From: Bacteroidales bacterium
GTDB lineage: Bacteria; Bacteroidota; Bacteroidia; Bacteroidales; VadinHA17
Direction: 5' to 3'
Assembly (NCBI GenBank): GCA_009877105.1
Contig: WXFD01000024.1
Span: forward strand, 1-64,000
DNA: 64,000 nt
Within the stretch, counting starts at the first letter, position 1. Every line of letters begins with the position of its first letter. The notes under the pieces were generated by a model. The model worked only from the letters and a program-made list of their open reading frames with translations. It ran no database searches and was not told where the DNA came from. A program made the position numbers and the translations under genes. Shown one piece after another: positions 47,640 to 56,455 of the stretch.

Positions 47640-48159
47640 ATATTACCGGATCTGTATCTTCACTTTTTTTCTGTCAGTCCTGCTCATCTCCTGCAGGGGC
47701 AGGAACGAGGCAGAAAGAGTTGTGAGCGGGCCGGGAAAGAACGACATGACGGAACTGAACCGTTATTTCGTCCAGAAAGACAGGGAAATTATTGAAAATT
47801 ACATTGAAAGGAAAGGCCTCGGTATGCAGGAATCCCCTACGGGTCTCTGGTATTTTTTAAGAAAGGAGGGAAGGGGAAATCTGATATCTGACAATAAAAA
47901 GGTAAGGATCGCATACGAATGTTCCCTCCTGGATGGTACAAAATGTTATTCATCAGATGATTCGGGGCCGAAAGAGATTGTCCTTGGGAAAACCGGCATC
48001 GAGCAGGGACTTTATGAAGGTCTTAAAATGCTGAGGCCTGGGGCAGAAGCCATATTTATTATCCCTCCGTTTCTTGGTCACGGACTGATAGGGGATGGGC
48101 GGAAAATCCCACCGCGCGCCGTAATTGTTTATGAAGTTAAGGTGCTTTCAGTTGAATAG
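47626..48159 (+). CDS. FKBP-type peptidyl-prolyl isomerase lipoprotein
   Basis: The 177-residue protein has a lipoprotein signal (ICIFTFFLSVLLISC, lipobox LISC) and a single FKBP domain: GLWYFLRKEGRGNLISDNKKVRIAYECSLLDGT, EIVLGKTGIEQGLYEGLKMLRPGAEAIFIIPP (split in description) and the terminal VIVYEVKVLSV strand. It is probably attached to the inner or outer membrane and helps fold exported proteins. Gliding-type Bacteroidota have such lipoproteins (GldI group); this link is a guess. Overlaps nrnA by 14 bases. Confidence 0.87.
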   Translation: MQPFKYYRICIFTFFLSVLLISCRGRNEAERVVSGPGKNDMTELNRYFVQKDREIIENYIERKGLGMQESPTGLWYFLRKEGRGNLISDNKKVRIAYECSLLDGTKCYSSDDSGPKEIVLGKTGIEQGLYEGLKMLRPGAEAIFIIPPFLGHGLIGDGRKIPPRAVIVYEVKVLSVE

Positions 48160-48194
48160 ATGTGTATTTTATTCATTTGTAGCCTGAAATAGTT

Positions 48195-48247
48195 TCCGGC
48201 AGCTGCAGCTCGACACTCTGGTCTGTTAATGATTTCACACTGCCGGA
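48195..48247. repeat. Nested inverted repeat between convergent genes
   Basis: TCCGGCAG (48195-48202) and CTGCCGGA (48240-48247) form an 8-bp inverted repeat around 37 bases that contain part of the 10-bp palindrome AGCTGCAGCT (48201-48210). It lies between the FKBP and methyltransferase stops and may be a weak bidirectional terminator. Confidence 0.4.
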
Positions 48248-48281
48248 GGACCATTGAATCGATAAATCAGGACCGGAACTT

Positions 48282-48980
48282 TTACTGAAGAATAAAGATA
48301 GAGGGATGATTCTTAATGTCCGGAATATTTTTCCTCCATTCACCGATAGTCTTTGTTTTTATGCTTTCCGAATGCAGGGATATATCGCTTGCAATACAAA
48401 GCTTCCTGTCAGAGCTGCAAACATCCAGCAGGGATTCCAGGATTTTCTGGTTTCTGTAAGGTGTCTCCATGAAGATTTGGGCCTGACCGCTGCGTGATTT
48501 TGTTTCAAGTTCACGGATTTTTGCGATCCTTTCTTTATCCCTGACCGGCAAATAACCGTGAAACGCAAAATTCTGCCCATTCAGTCCCGACGCCATTAAA
48601 GCCATGGTGATGCTTGATGGGCCTGAAAGGGGAATTACCCTTATCTTTTTCTGATGAGCCAGTGATACCACCCGGGCCCCGGGATCAGCTATTCCCGGCA
48701 TACCAGCCTCACTCATGAGCCCGGCATCCCTGCCGTCAATGACAGGATCGAGGCACCGGATAATATCCGGTTCGGGTGTGTGCTCATTAAGTTCGACGAA
48801 CAATGTATCGCCGATCGGGAATTCAGTGTCGATCAGCCTCAGAAATCTTCTGGCGGTCCTGACGTTCTCAACAATGAAAACCCTAAGGGATCTGGTAATT
48901 CCGATTACTTTGTCAGGTATGAGTAACCTGTAATCATCACTTCCCAGAGTGACCGGGATCATATATATTTTTCCTGGCAC
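48282..48980 (-). CDS. RsmI-like SAM-dependent methyltransferase
   Basis: The 232-residue protein matches the short Bacteroidota RsmI-type methylase: IYMIPVTLG at the N-terminus, LMSEAGMPGIADPG and PLSGPSSITMALMASGLNGQNFAFHGYLP, which form the tetrapyrrole-methylase fold SAM site. RsmI methylates the ribose of C1402 in 16S rRNA; this copy is shorter (about 280 in true RsmI) and diverged, so it may be a paralogue of unknown target. The GTG at 48980 gives MPGKIYMIPV, the family-like start; the ATG at 48962 would cut into the first strand. Confidence 0.78.
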   Translation of the reverse strand: MPGKIYMIPVTLGSDDYRLLIPDKVIGITRSLRVFIVENVRTARRFLRLIDTEFPIGDTLFVELNEHTPEPDIIRCLDPVIDGRDAGLMSEAGMPGIADPGARVVSLAHQKKIRVIPLSGPSSITMALMASGLNGQNFAFHGYLPVRDKERIAKIRELETKSRSGQAQIFMETPYRNQKILESLLDVCSSDRKLCIASDISLHSESIKTKTIGEWRKNIPDIKNHPSIFILQ

Positions 48981-49470
48981 AGCAGAGCTTTTGGAATGTA
49001 AATTTAAGGATTATGACGTAATGACCCGCTTAAATAATTTTATTCCGGTTTCGTCTGTTGCGCCATTTCAGGTAATACCTTCCATTCAGTTGTATTGTAC
49101 CCGGATGGATCTGTCTTCCCGACATGATGTTTCCCTGAGACGACTTTAATTATCTGGTATTCAGTAATTTTTCTGAAGTATTCGTATAATACACCTATGG
49201 ATAAAACCAGCGATTGGAATGAAATCCTGGAAATGAACAACTTTCCGATATGACTGCCGCGCCCGATATTAATTGAGCATTCCATTCATGCAACGGATGG
49301 AGATGCTTTACCCAGACCGCTTTCATCCCGTTATGTTCCTGGCTTTCCGGCTCTGCAGGAAAACTGATCGGGTAAGAAAAGATATCCGGGAAAGCGGTCT
49401 GTTTCAAATTTACAGGACTTATTGCCTGTTAGGGAATTTTAATATAGGTTTGCCTTCAAATTCGTTACCT
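48981..49470. other. Non-coding stretch upstream of the PhnP-like gene
   Basis: About 490 bases separate the methylase start from the GTG start of the hydrolase. An in-frame open stretch from ATG 49273 is not conserved-looking and is rejected. The right end carries a full promoter at 49422-49452. Nothing else is supported. Confidence 0.5.
49422..49452 (+). promoter_or_regulatory. Complete Bacteroidota-type promoter for the PhnP-like gene
   Basis: TTG at 49422-49424 (-33 element) is followed after 20 bases by TAGGTTTG at 49445-49452 (-7 element). Spacing and sequence fit the Bacteroides RpoD consensus. It lies 18 bases before GTG 49471 and inside any longer frame, so it decides the start. Confidence 0.65.
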
Positions 49471-50238
49471 GTGAAAATTACATTTCTAGGAACCGGAACT
49501 TCCCAGGGTGTTCCGGTCATTGCTTGTGAATGTGATACTTGTACATCGGATGATATTCATGATAAACGGCTGCGCACATCGATACTTGTTGAGAAAGACG
49601 AGACCTGCATTGTGATTGATGCCGGCCCTGATTTCAGGCAGCAGATGCTGCGTGAAAATGTAAAGAAACTCGATGCGATACTTCTTACTCATGAACACAA
49701 GGATCATATTGCAGGTATGGATGATGTAAGGGCTTATAATTACAGAAGCCGTGATGCAATTGATATTTACGCGGAAGAGAGGGTGCAGAAGGCTGTCAGG
49801 AAGGAATATTCCTATGTTTTTGCCGAGTATCAATATCCGGGAATTCCGAAGATGCGGCTCAACCTTATTCCTGAATATGGATTTGAGGTGGGTTCCATTG
49901 GTGTCCTGCCTCTCAGGGTTTATCATTATCGGCTGCCGGTTTACGGGTTCCGCATAGGCAATTTTGCATATATTACTGATGCAAATTATGTTCCGGAAGA
50001 AACGAAGGAAAAGATTTTTGGGGTCAAATACCTGGTAATAAATGCACTGCGAAAAGAAAAACATATCTCGCATTTCAGCCTTCGCGAAGCAATCGATTTT
50101 ATAAGGCAGATATCACCGAGAAAGGCATTCATTACCCATATCGGTCATCAGATGGGACGTCATGATGAGGTATCCGCCGGGCTGCCGGCAGGAATCATGC
50201 TTGCTTATGACGGACTCAGGCTGGTATGTGATGAATAA
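49471..50238 (+). CDS. PhnP/YycJ-like metallo-beta-lactamase-fold hydrolase
   Basis: GTG 49471 is chosen: it begins (M)KITFLGTGTSQGVPVIACECDTC, the normal family N-terminus, and a promoter lies just upstream. The 255-residue enzyme has the zinc-binding CECDTC motif of PhnP and YycJ relatives, then LLTHEHKDHIAGMDD (HxHxDH), VYHYRLPVYGFRIGNFAYITDA and FITHIGHQMGRHDE. It would hydrolyse a phosphodiester such as a cyclic ribose phosphate; substrates in Bacteroidota are unknown. No phosphonate gene is nearby. Confidence 0.88.
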   Translation: MKITFLGTGTSQGVPVIACECDTCTSDDIHDKRLRTSILVEKDETCIVIDAGPDFRQQMLRENVKKLDAILLTHEHKDHIAGMDDVRAYNYRSRDAIDIYAEERVQKAVRKEYSYVFAEYQYPGIPKMRLNLIPEYGFEVGSIGVLPLRVYHYRLPVYGFRIGNFAYITDANYVPEETKEKIFGVKYLVINALRKEKHISHFSLREAIDFIRQISPRKAFITHIGHQMGRHDEVSAGLPAGIMLAYDGLRLVCDE

Positions 50239-50251
50239 TTGCTTAAGTCCC

Positions 50252-50464
50252 CTATTTTCTTCTGAAGTTCTTGTTAAGCTTTTTCTGGTACGACGGGGAA
50301 TAATAATACCTGTTTCTTCCCATCGGAGTGGTACTGGCCTCCTGGGTGGTCATCTTTTTGGAATGGGCCGGAGCCCTTCTCGCAGGCATACATCCCGTAT
50401 CGGCTAACAAAATAAGCAGCATGGCCGGCAATATTAGTGTGATTATTTTCTTGAATGCTGACAT
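50252..50464 (-). CDS. Small putative lipoprotein
   Basis: ATG at 50464 is preferred (MSAFKKIITLILPAMLLILLADTGC) over the in-frame start at 50518 because it begins the hydrophobic signal. The 70-residue product has a possible lipobox ending GC with Asp at -3, which is not classical, then a basic tail ending NRYYYSPSYQKKLNKNFRRK. No family is recognised. It converges with the PhnP-like gene. The small size and lack of homology knowledge keep this tentative. Confidence 0.5.
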   Translation of the reverse strand: MSAFKKIITLILPAMLLILLADTGCMPARRAPAHSKKMTTQEASTTPMGRNRYYYSPSYQKKLNKNFRRK

Positions 50465-50622
50465 CTTTTGTAATGTCTGTCGGTTTGTACGGAGCTTTTT
50501 AACCAATGAATTCTGCATGTAACTGCGGCACTTGCGAATTCCTTAACTTAAAAACTTTTTTTTAGTGACTGCGATATTATAACTTGCATAAAAATCAACC
50601 GGTTATTATCATTAGTTTTCCT

Positions 50623-53424
50623 ATGATCCCTTTCGTATTAAAGATCAGATATTTACTACTTTTTTTCATCTGCCTTATTCCTGTTTCCCTGAACTCCCAG
50701 AAACTTGAAAAGGTTAATATCTCAACCGTTTCAGGCCTCTGTATAGACAGTATTACATTAACTGACAACAATAATCTTGTAATTAAACGGAAAAAACCTT
50801 TTTTAAGTTTCCAGATTGATCAAAAAAACTATAACACAGGAACGCAGGGCGTTATTGCTGAAGATTCCGTTATTCACGTGAGAACAGAGAATAAGGTCGG
50901 CCTGAGATTTAAACCATTGCCGGGGAATTTTCAGGTATGGGACTGCGAATTTGAAAATATATCCAGTGACACGGTTACCATAAGCAATGTATTGCCATTT
51001 GAAATTGACGATGAGTCAGTCAGTATTACCGGTTACGGGACAGACGAACTGGCACGGGCCTGCCTCTTCCGGCCGGGATGCCGGCCTCTGAGGATCATTC
51101 TGCCCGACAATGCATGGGAGCTGGGCTATACATCGTTCGGTATTGATGACGAATATTCGGTATGCAGCATGACACGGCGCAGAAATATTACCGGAGGGAT
51201 CAGGCTCAGGTACGCCACAAAACTGCCTCCGGGAGCCAAAGTTCAGTACAGGATTTATTTTGAGGCTTTCAAGGGTACCTGGCAGGATGGATTGTCAGTA
51301 ATGTTCAGGGAAAAATACCTGTATGACACTGAGAACTTCGACAATTCCCTTTATGAAAGACCGGATCTGAAGTGGATAAGGGAATCCTATCTGGTCGTTC
51401 TTCAAATGGCCTGGGACAGGGAATTCTTTGACAGGATCAGCGGTAAATATACTTACCCTGATGTTTTGAGAAACGGCATGAGTCGTTTTGGTCATATTGA
51501 TGTATTTGGAATCTGGCCAACATGGCCACGATTAGGTCTTGATCAGAGGAATCAATGGGATCTTTACAGGGACCTGCCGGGAGGGATTGCCCAGCTCAGA
51601 AATTTTGTCCGCTTGTCACATCAGAGCGGTACCAGGTTTTTCATTGCATATAATCCCTGGGATCTTAGCACACGGAAGGAAGATCATTTGAGAGGATTGG
51701 CACGAGTACTGAAGGAGACCGAAGCCGATGGCGTGGTGCTTGATACAAGGAGCAGCTCAAGTGCCGAACTTCAGTTGGCTGCCGACAGCGTGGGGAGAGG
51801 TATTGTTATGTACTCAGAGGGCATGGCTGTGCCTCGCGACATGCAGGGGATCATTTCCGGACGGGTCCATAATGCAATCTTTCTCAGCCCTGAACTAAAT
51901 CTTAATAAGTTCATTAAACCCGATTTTTCAATTTTCAGGGTGTGTGATGTGGGGGAAGACATCCTCCACAGGGAAATTGCCATAGCTTTCTTTAACGGCT
52001 ACGGAACTGAACTTAACATGTACAGGCCCGGAGGCAGGGACGAAAATTACAATGATGATCTTGATTTCCTTGCCAAAACGACATTTATCCTGAGGCAGAA
52101 TAATGATGCCTTCCTGGATAAGAACTGGATCCCTCTTATTGGATCAGTAGAAGACAACGTTTACATAAACCAGTGGCATTCCGGCCGGAAGAAGATTTTT
52201 ACGGTCTTGAATATGAACAGTAATGGAGTTAGAGACAGGATCCTGTGGATCGATGCTGACAGCGGCCTGCATTATGTTTCATTGTGGGATCATGAAAATC
52301 TTACCCCTGAACTGGTTGACGGCAAGTTGTGCCTGCCGGTGAATGCTGACGGATGGCAGGCATCATACAACGGAACCAGGAGAGAGGGCTCGGTTGATTG
52401 TATTGCGGCATTTCCCGTTATACTGAATTCCAGCCTTGAAGGTGATCGGATAAGGATTAGCAGCAATTCACCCGGGAAGCTGGTAGTTTGGAAGGGTTCT
52501 CCCGCGTATGGAGGAGAATCGAGGGAATTCAGCCTGAAGAGCGATACCACACTGAGTGTAAAGGATATGTTTGGATATTATGAAGGTAAGATCGTTATCC
52601 AGCTTCTCAGCGAAAAGATCCTCATGGATGAAAATATTATAAGGATCAAAGGCGGGCAGCCCTGGCTTATCAGCAAGGTTACAAGGACACCCAGGATGAC
52701 AGAATACGACCGGAACATGGTGCTTGTGCCCGGAACCGATTTCGCTTACTCAGTATCAGCATATGATAATTTCATTCCTTATCCTGCAACCGGCAATTAT
52801 ACCCATAAGATCGACAGTTTTCTTATCGACAGATTTCCTGTAACCAATGAACAGTATTACGAGTTTATTTCTGCCTCGGGATACAGGCCTGCTGATACCA
52901 CAAGGTACCTGAGACATTGGGAATATGGCATTTATAAGCCCGGCACGGAAAAATATCCGGTTGTATACGTGGGTTATGACGATATCAGGGCATATGCAAA
53001 ATGGGCAGGGAAAAGACTGCCTACGGAGGCTGAATGGCAGCTTGCTGCCCAGGGTCAGGACAAAAGGCTCTGGCCATGGGGTAATGAGTTTCATGCGACT
53101 TTCTGTAATAATGCATTCGGAAAATCAACTCCGGTCGACGCTTTTTCAAAGGGAGCCAGCCCGTATGGGGTAATGGATCTTGTAGGAAATGTATGGCAGG
53201 TTACAAATGATATGTACTTCAACGGGTCCTATTATTTTCTCGTAATCAGGGGAGGAAGTTATTTCCGTCCCGATTCCAGCAGATGGTATATCCAGGGAGG
53301 CCCCCAGCCCCTCGACCGGACCCAGATCATGCTGCTGATATCACCTGGGTTTGACAGAAGCGCAACCGTAGGCTTCAGATGCGTGAAGGATATTGATCCG
53401 GATAATTATAAGGGAAAAAAGTAG
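50623..53424 (+). CDS. Secreted GH-like protein with a C-terminal FGE-type fold lacking catalytic Cys
   Basis: ATG 50623 is preferred over the TTG at 50584 because MIPFVLKIRYLLLFFICLIPVSLNSQ is a good signal peptide. The 933-residue protein has a beta-rich N-terminus, a TIM-barrel-like middle (WPTWPRLGLDQR, GTRFFIAYNPWD, EADGVVLDTRSSS, GIVMYSEGM) resembling retaining alpha-galactosidase-type barrels, a sandwich region, and a final sulfatase-modifying-factor (FGE) domain (YTHKIDSFLIDRFPVTNEQYYEF, GYDDIRAYAKWAGKRLPTEAEWQLAAQG, GVMDLVGNVWQV, VGFRC). In true FGE a CxxxxC pair follows RGGSY; here residues 876-888 read RGGSYFRPDSSRW with no Cys, so it cannot make formylglycine by the known route. 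Function unknown. Confidence 0.7.
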   Translation: MIPFVLKIRYLLLFFICLIPVSLNSQKLEKVNISTVSGLCIDSITLTDNNNLVIKRKKPFLSFQIDQKNYNTGTQGVIAEDSVIHVRTENKVGLRFKPLPGNFQVWDCEFENISSDTVTISNVLPFEIDDESVSITGYGTDELARACLFRPGCRPLRIILPDNAWELGYTSFGIDDEYSVCSMTRRRNITGGIRLRYATKLPPGAKVQYRIYFEAFKGTWQDGLSVMFREKYLYDTENFDNSLYERPDLKWIRESYLVVLQMAWDREFFDRISGKYTYPDVLRNGMSRFGHIDVFGIWPTWPRLGLDQRNQWDLYRDLPGGIAQLRNFVRLSHQSGTRFFIAYNPWDLSTRKEDHLRGLARVLKETEADGVVLDTRSSSSAELQLAADSVGRGIVMYSEGMAVPRDMQGIISGRVHNAIFLSPELNLNKFIKPDFSIFRVCDVGEDILHREIAIAFFNGYGTELNMYRPGGRDENYNDDLDFLAKTTFILRQNNDAFLDKNWIPLIGSVEDNVYINQWHSGRKKIFTVLNMNSNGVRDRILWIDADSGLHYVSLWDHENLTPELVDGKLCLPVNADGWQASYNGTRREGSVDCIAAFPVILNSSLEGDRIRISSNSPGKLVVWKGSPAYGGESREFSLKSDTTLSVKDMFGYYEGKIVIQLLSEKILMDENIIRIKGGQPWLISKVTRTPRMTEYDRNMVLVPGTDFAYSVSAYDNFIPYPATGNYTHKIDSFLIDRFPVTNEQYYEFISASGYRPADTTRYLRHWEYGIYKPGTEKYPVVYVGYDDIRAYAKWAGKRLPTEAEWQLAAQGQDKRLWPWGNEFHATFCNNAFGKSTPVDAFSKGASPYGVMDLVGNVWQVTNDMYFNGSYYFLVIRGGSYFRPDSSRWYIQGGPQPLDRTQIMLLISPGFDRSATVGFRCVKDIDPDNYKGKK

Positions 53425-53508
53425 TTTGCCAGACAGAAAAATCCGCTAAATACCAATCATCGGACTGAATTACAGATATCAGCCTGGGACTGAACGGTTT
53501 CAGGTTGT

Positions 53509-54675
53509 TTACCAGGATATTCTTCCTGCACCATCCGAAATTTCAGGCTGATAAAAATCGGGGACGAGACCTGTGATCTCCTGGTATACTGATTTCAATC
53601 CGGAAATGAATCCGGGAACATGTTCCTTTTCCACCAGGCTTACGGTGCATCCTCCAAAACCTGCGCCGGTCATGCGGGTTCCTGTAACACCCGGCAGCTT
53701 TCTGCCTTCATAAACAAGAGTATCCAGTTCATTGCCCGTCACCTCGTAATCATCCTTAAGCGAATCGTGCGACTGGTTCATCAGTTCTCCGAATCGCCGT
53801 ATGTTATTCTCTTTTAGAACCTTCACTGCTTCCAGCACCCTGCCGTTTTCGCTTATGACATGCCTGGCTCTTTTCAGAATGACAGGATCTTTGATGAATT
53901 CTTCAAGAAAACCTGTGTCATCAGTGTTCAGTTCACTCAGGTTTTTAATCGGACGGAAGGACTGAAGCAATTCAACTGCCTTTTCGCATTCAGACCTTCT
54001 TTCATTGTATTTTGAATCGGTTAGCCCGCGTCTCTTATTGGTATTTGTTATTATAAGCGCATTGTTACCCAGATTGACAGGTACATTTTCATAGTCGAGG
54101 GTATCACAGTTGAGGAATATTGCATGATCCTTTTTACCGAAACCCACGGCAAACTGATCCATGATTCCGCAATTCATTCCGACAAATTCATTTTCGGCCT
54201 TCTGGCTCAGGATCACCAGGTCGAGTGTTTTCAGTCCCGCACTGTAAATGTCGTTGAGTGCAGTTGCTGTGACCATTTCGATCGAGGCTGATGAGGACAA
54301 ACCAGCTCCGTTGGGAACATCGCCGTAAAAAAGCATTTCCAGGCCACCTACGCTGATCTTTCTTTTCAAAAACTCACTGATCACCCCGAGCGGATAGTTA
54401 CTCCATTTATTTCCACGCTTTGAGAGATTGTTGGCCAACTGAACCTCATCGTCATCATCGAAGTTGAGTGTGCTGAATCTGAGTGTTTTATCCTTTACAG
54501 TACGTATTGCAAGGTATGTTCCGAAATTGAGGGCGCAGGGAAAAACGAAGCCTCCGTTATAGTCGGTATGTTCACCGATAAGGTTTACCCTTCCGGGAGA
54601 GAAAAAAAGAACAGGCTTTTCATTCCTGTTCCCGTATTTTTCAAAAAACTTCTCAGTAAAAGACAATATGTCCAT
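53509..54675 (-). CDS. galK: Galactokinase
   Basis: The 388-residue GHMP kinase has GRVNLIGEHTDYNGGFVFPCAL (galactose-binding signature), GDVPNGAGLSSSASIEM (ATP loop) and TGAGFGGCTVSLVE, the three GHMP motifs. It phosphorylates galactose at C1. The start lies 2 bases after the dnaA stop on the same strand, so it is likely co-transcribed with dnaA. No galT, galE or mutarotase lies in the window. Confidence 0.95.
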   Translation of the reverse strand: MDILSFTEKFFEKYGNRNEKPVLFFSPGRVNLIGEHTDYNGGFVFPCALNFGTYLAIRTVKDKTLRFSTLNFDDDDEVQLANNLSKRGNKWSNYPLGVISEFLKRKISVGGLEMLFYGDVPNGAGLSSSASIEMVTATALNDIYSAGLKTLDLVILSQKAENEFVGMNCGIMDQFAVGFGKKDHAIFLNCDTLDYENVPVNLGNNALIITNTNKRRGLTDSKYNERRSECEKAVELLQSFRPIKNLSELNTDDTGFLEEFIKDPVILKRARHVISENGRVLEAVKVLKENNIRRFGELMNQSHDSLKDDYEVTGNELDTLVYEGRKLPGVTGTRMTGAGFGGCTVSLVEKEHVPGFISGLKSVYQEITGLVPDFYQPEISDGAGRISW

Positions 54676-54677
54676 AA

Positions 54678-56108
54678 TTATACTTTTAGTTTCTTTTCAA
54701 TCTCATTTATCTGGTTTCTGAAATGTTTATCGGTGTCAATTAGATTATTGACGGTTTTGCATGCGTGCAGGACGGTTGCATGATCCTTCCCTCCGATATG
54801 TGAACCAATGCTGGCAAGCGATGCTTTTGTAAGGTTTTTTGAGAAATACATTGATACCTGTCTGGCCTGTACGATCTCTCTTTTCCTGGTTTTGCCCTGG
54901 ATCAGTTCTATTGGGATCTTATAATAGTCGCAAACTATTTTCTGGATGTATTCGATTGTAATTTCACGGCGTGAAGTACTTACAAGCTTCTCAACCATCT
55001 GCCGTGCAAGATCAAGGGTTATCTCCTTCCTGTTCAGGGTTGATTGTGCATACAGTGATATCAATACTGCTTCAAGTTCCCTTATATTGTTGGTGATATT
55101 TTCGGCAAGGTATTCGAAAATCTCCTCTGGCAGTTCAATTCCGTCATTATATGCCTTCTTTTTGAGAATTGCCAGCCTTGTATCATAATCCGGGCGCTGA
55201 AGATCAGCCTGAAGCCCCCATTTGAACCTGGACAACAGTCTTTGTTCCATTCCCTGGAGTTCAACGGGCGGACGGTCACAGGTAAGGATCAGCTGCTTTC
55301 CCGACTGGTGGATATGATTGAATATGTGAAAGAACATATCCTGGGTTTTTTCCTTCCCGGCAAATTCATGAACGTCATCCAGTATCAGTACGTCAATCAT
55401 CTGGTAAAAATGAAGGAAGTCATTTTTATTGTTGTTCCTGACTGATTCTACAAACTGGGTTTGGAACTTGTTGGCATTTACATAAAGCACAACCTTGTCG
55501 GGATGTTTTTCCTTCACCAGAATACCGATTGCCTGTGCAAGGTGCGTTTTGCCAAGCCCTGAATCACCGTAGATCATCAGCGGATTGAAAGCAGTGCCGC
55601 CAGGATTATTGCCTACTGCGATCCCTGCCGATCTGGCAAGCCTGTTACATTCACCCTCAACGAAATTATTGAAATTGTAATCCGGATTGAGCCTGGGGTC
55701 GAAATGGACCTTTTTGATGCCCGGTATCACAAACGGATTTCTGATTGAAGGCTGGGTGACATCAAAGGGAACCTGTACAGGCTTGTTCTTGAGGTCGGTT
55801 TTGTTTCTCGACGGATATTTCACCGTATACGGCTTTCCGTCGGAATAATTTGCATTCTCAAGCACTACGTTGTACTCGAGTTTTGCATCGGACCCAATCT
55901 CGCGTCTCAGGGTTTTTCTCAGGATGTCGATATACTGTTCTTCAAGATATTCATAGAAAAAAGGACTTGGAACCTGAATGGTAAGGACATTGTTTTCAAG
56001 TTTCAGGGGAATTATTGGATCAAACCATGTTTTAAAACTGACGGATGGAATAATATCCTTTATTATCTGCAGACAATTATTCCAAACATCAATGTGCGAT
56101 TTATTCAT
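54678..56108 (-). CDS. dnaA: Chromosomal replication initiator DnaA
   Basis: ATG at 56108 (MNKSHIDVWNNCLQIIKD) is preferred over the TTG at 56135, giving 476 residues. Domain I is at the N-terminus, domain III is an AAA+ ATPase with Walker A GDSGLGKTH (K187) and Walker B LILDDVHEF, and domain IV carries the DNA-binding signature GGKDHATVLHACKTV. It opens the origin in its ATP form. No cluster of DnaA boxes was found in the 347 bases upstream, so the origin is not placed here. galK follows 2 bases downstream. Confidence 0.97.
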   Translation of the reverse strand: MNKSHIDVWNNCLQIIKDIIPSVSFKTWFDPIIPLKLENNVLTIQVPSPFFYEYLEEQYIDILRKTLRREIGSDAKLEYNVVLENANYSDGKPYTVKYPSRNKTDLKNKPVQVPFDVTQPSIRNPFVIPGIKKVHFDPRLNPDYNFNNFVEGECNRLARSAGIAVGNNPGGTAFNPLMIYGDSGLGKTHLAQAIGILVKEKHPDKVVLYVNANKFQTQFVESVRNNNKNDFLHFYQMIDVLILDDVHEFAGKEKTQDMFFHIFNHIHQSGKQLILTCDRPPVELQGMEQRLLSRFKWGLQADLQRPDYDTRLAILKKKAYNDGIELPEEIFEYLAENITNNIRELEAVLISLYAQSTLNRKEITLDLARQMVEKLVSTSRREITIEYIQKIVCDYYKIPIELIQGKTRKREIVQARQVSMYFSKNLTKASLASIGSHIGGKDHATVLHACKTVNNLIDTDKHFRNQINEIEKKLKV

Positions 56109-56455
56109 GGAGGCATTTTCGTTGAAAGGTTCCAAAATAGGAAAAATCAGGAGGCAAGATTTACAAAAAAAATGTCAAAAAAAAATTTATTTTCACTTGA
56201 TAAATTCAAAAAAAGTATATGGTTTTAACCATCAGTAACTTAAAGAAAAAAATATTTCTGCTTATTATATATATCTGTATATCAATATGTTACGATCAGG
56301 TTGTTTTGTTTGCCCATGTGTCACAATTCCTTAGGTGTTCTGATCGGTTTTTATGCAATTTTAATATGCAAAGCCGGGGTGATTTTTCAATCGGTCAGTC
56401 AGGAAATTTTTAGATCAAGATAACCCTTTTTTATAAGAAATAAAAATGTTTCAGG
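56109..56455. other. A/T-rich stretch upstream of dnaA
   Basis: The stretch is A/T-rich with several A tracts (56165-56220), no supported gene, no exact TAnnTTTG box on the dnaA strand and no TTATCCACA-like cluster. It is the dnaA leader and promoter region, but its elements cannot be named. Confidence 0.4.

Noticed and set aside
49273..49470. N-terminal extension of the PhnP-like gene from ATG 49273
   Set aside because: A promoter with both elements lies inside it and the family N-terminus begins at GTG 49471.
56109..56455. Possible origin of replication upstream of dnaA
   Set aside because: The stretch is A/T-rich but I found no TTATCCACA-like repeats or clusters on either strand.
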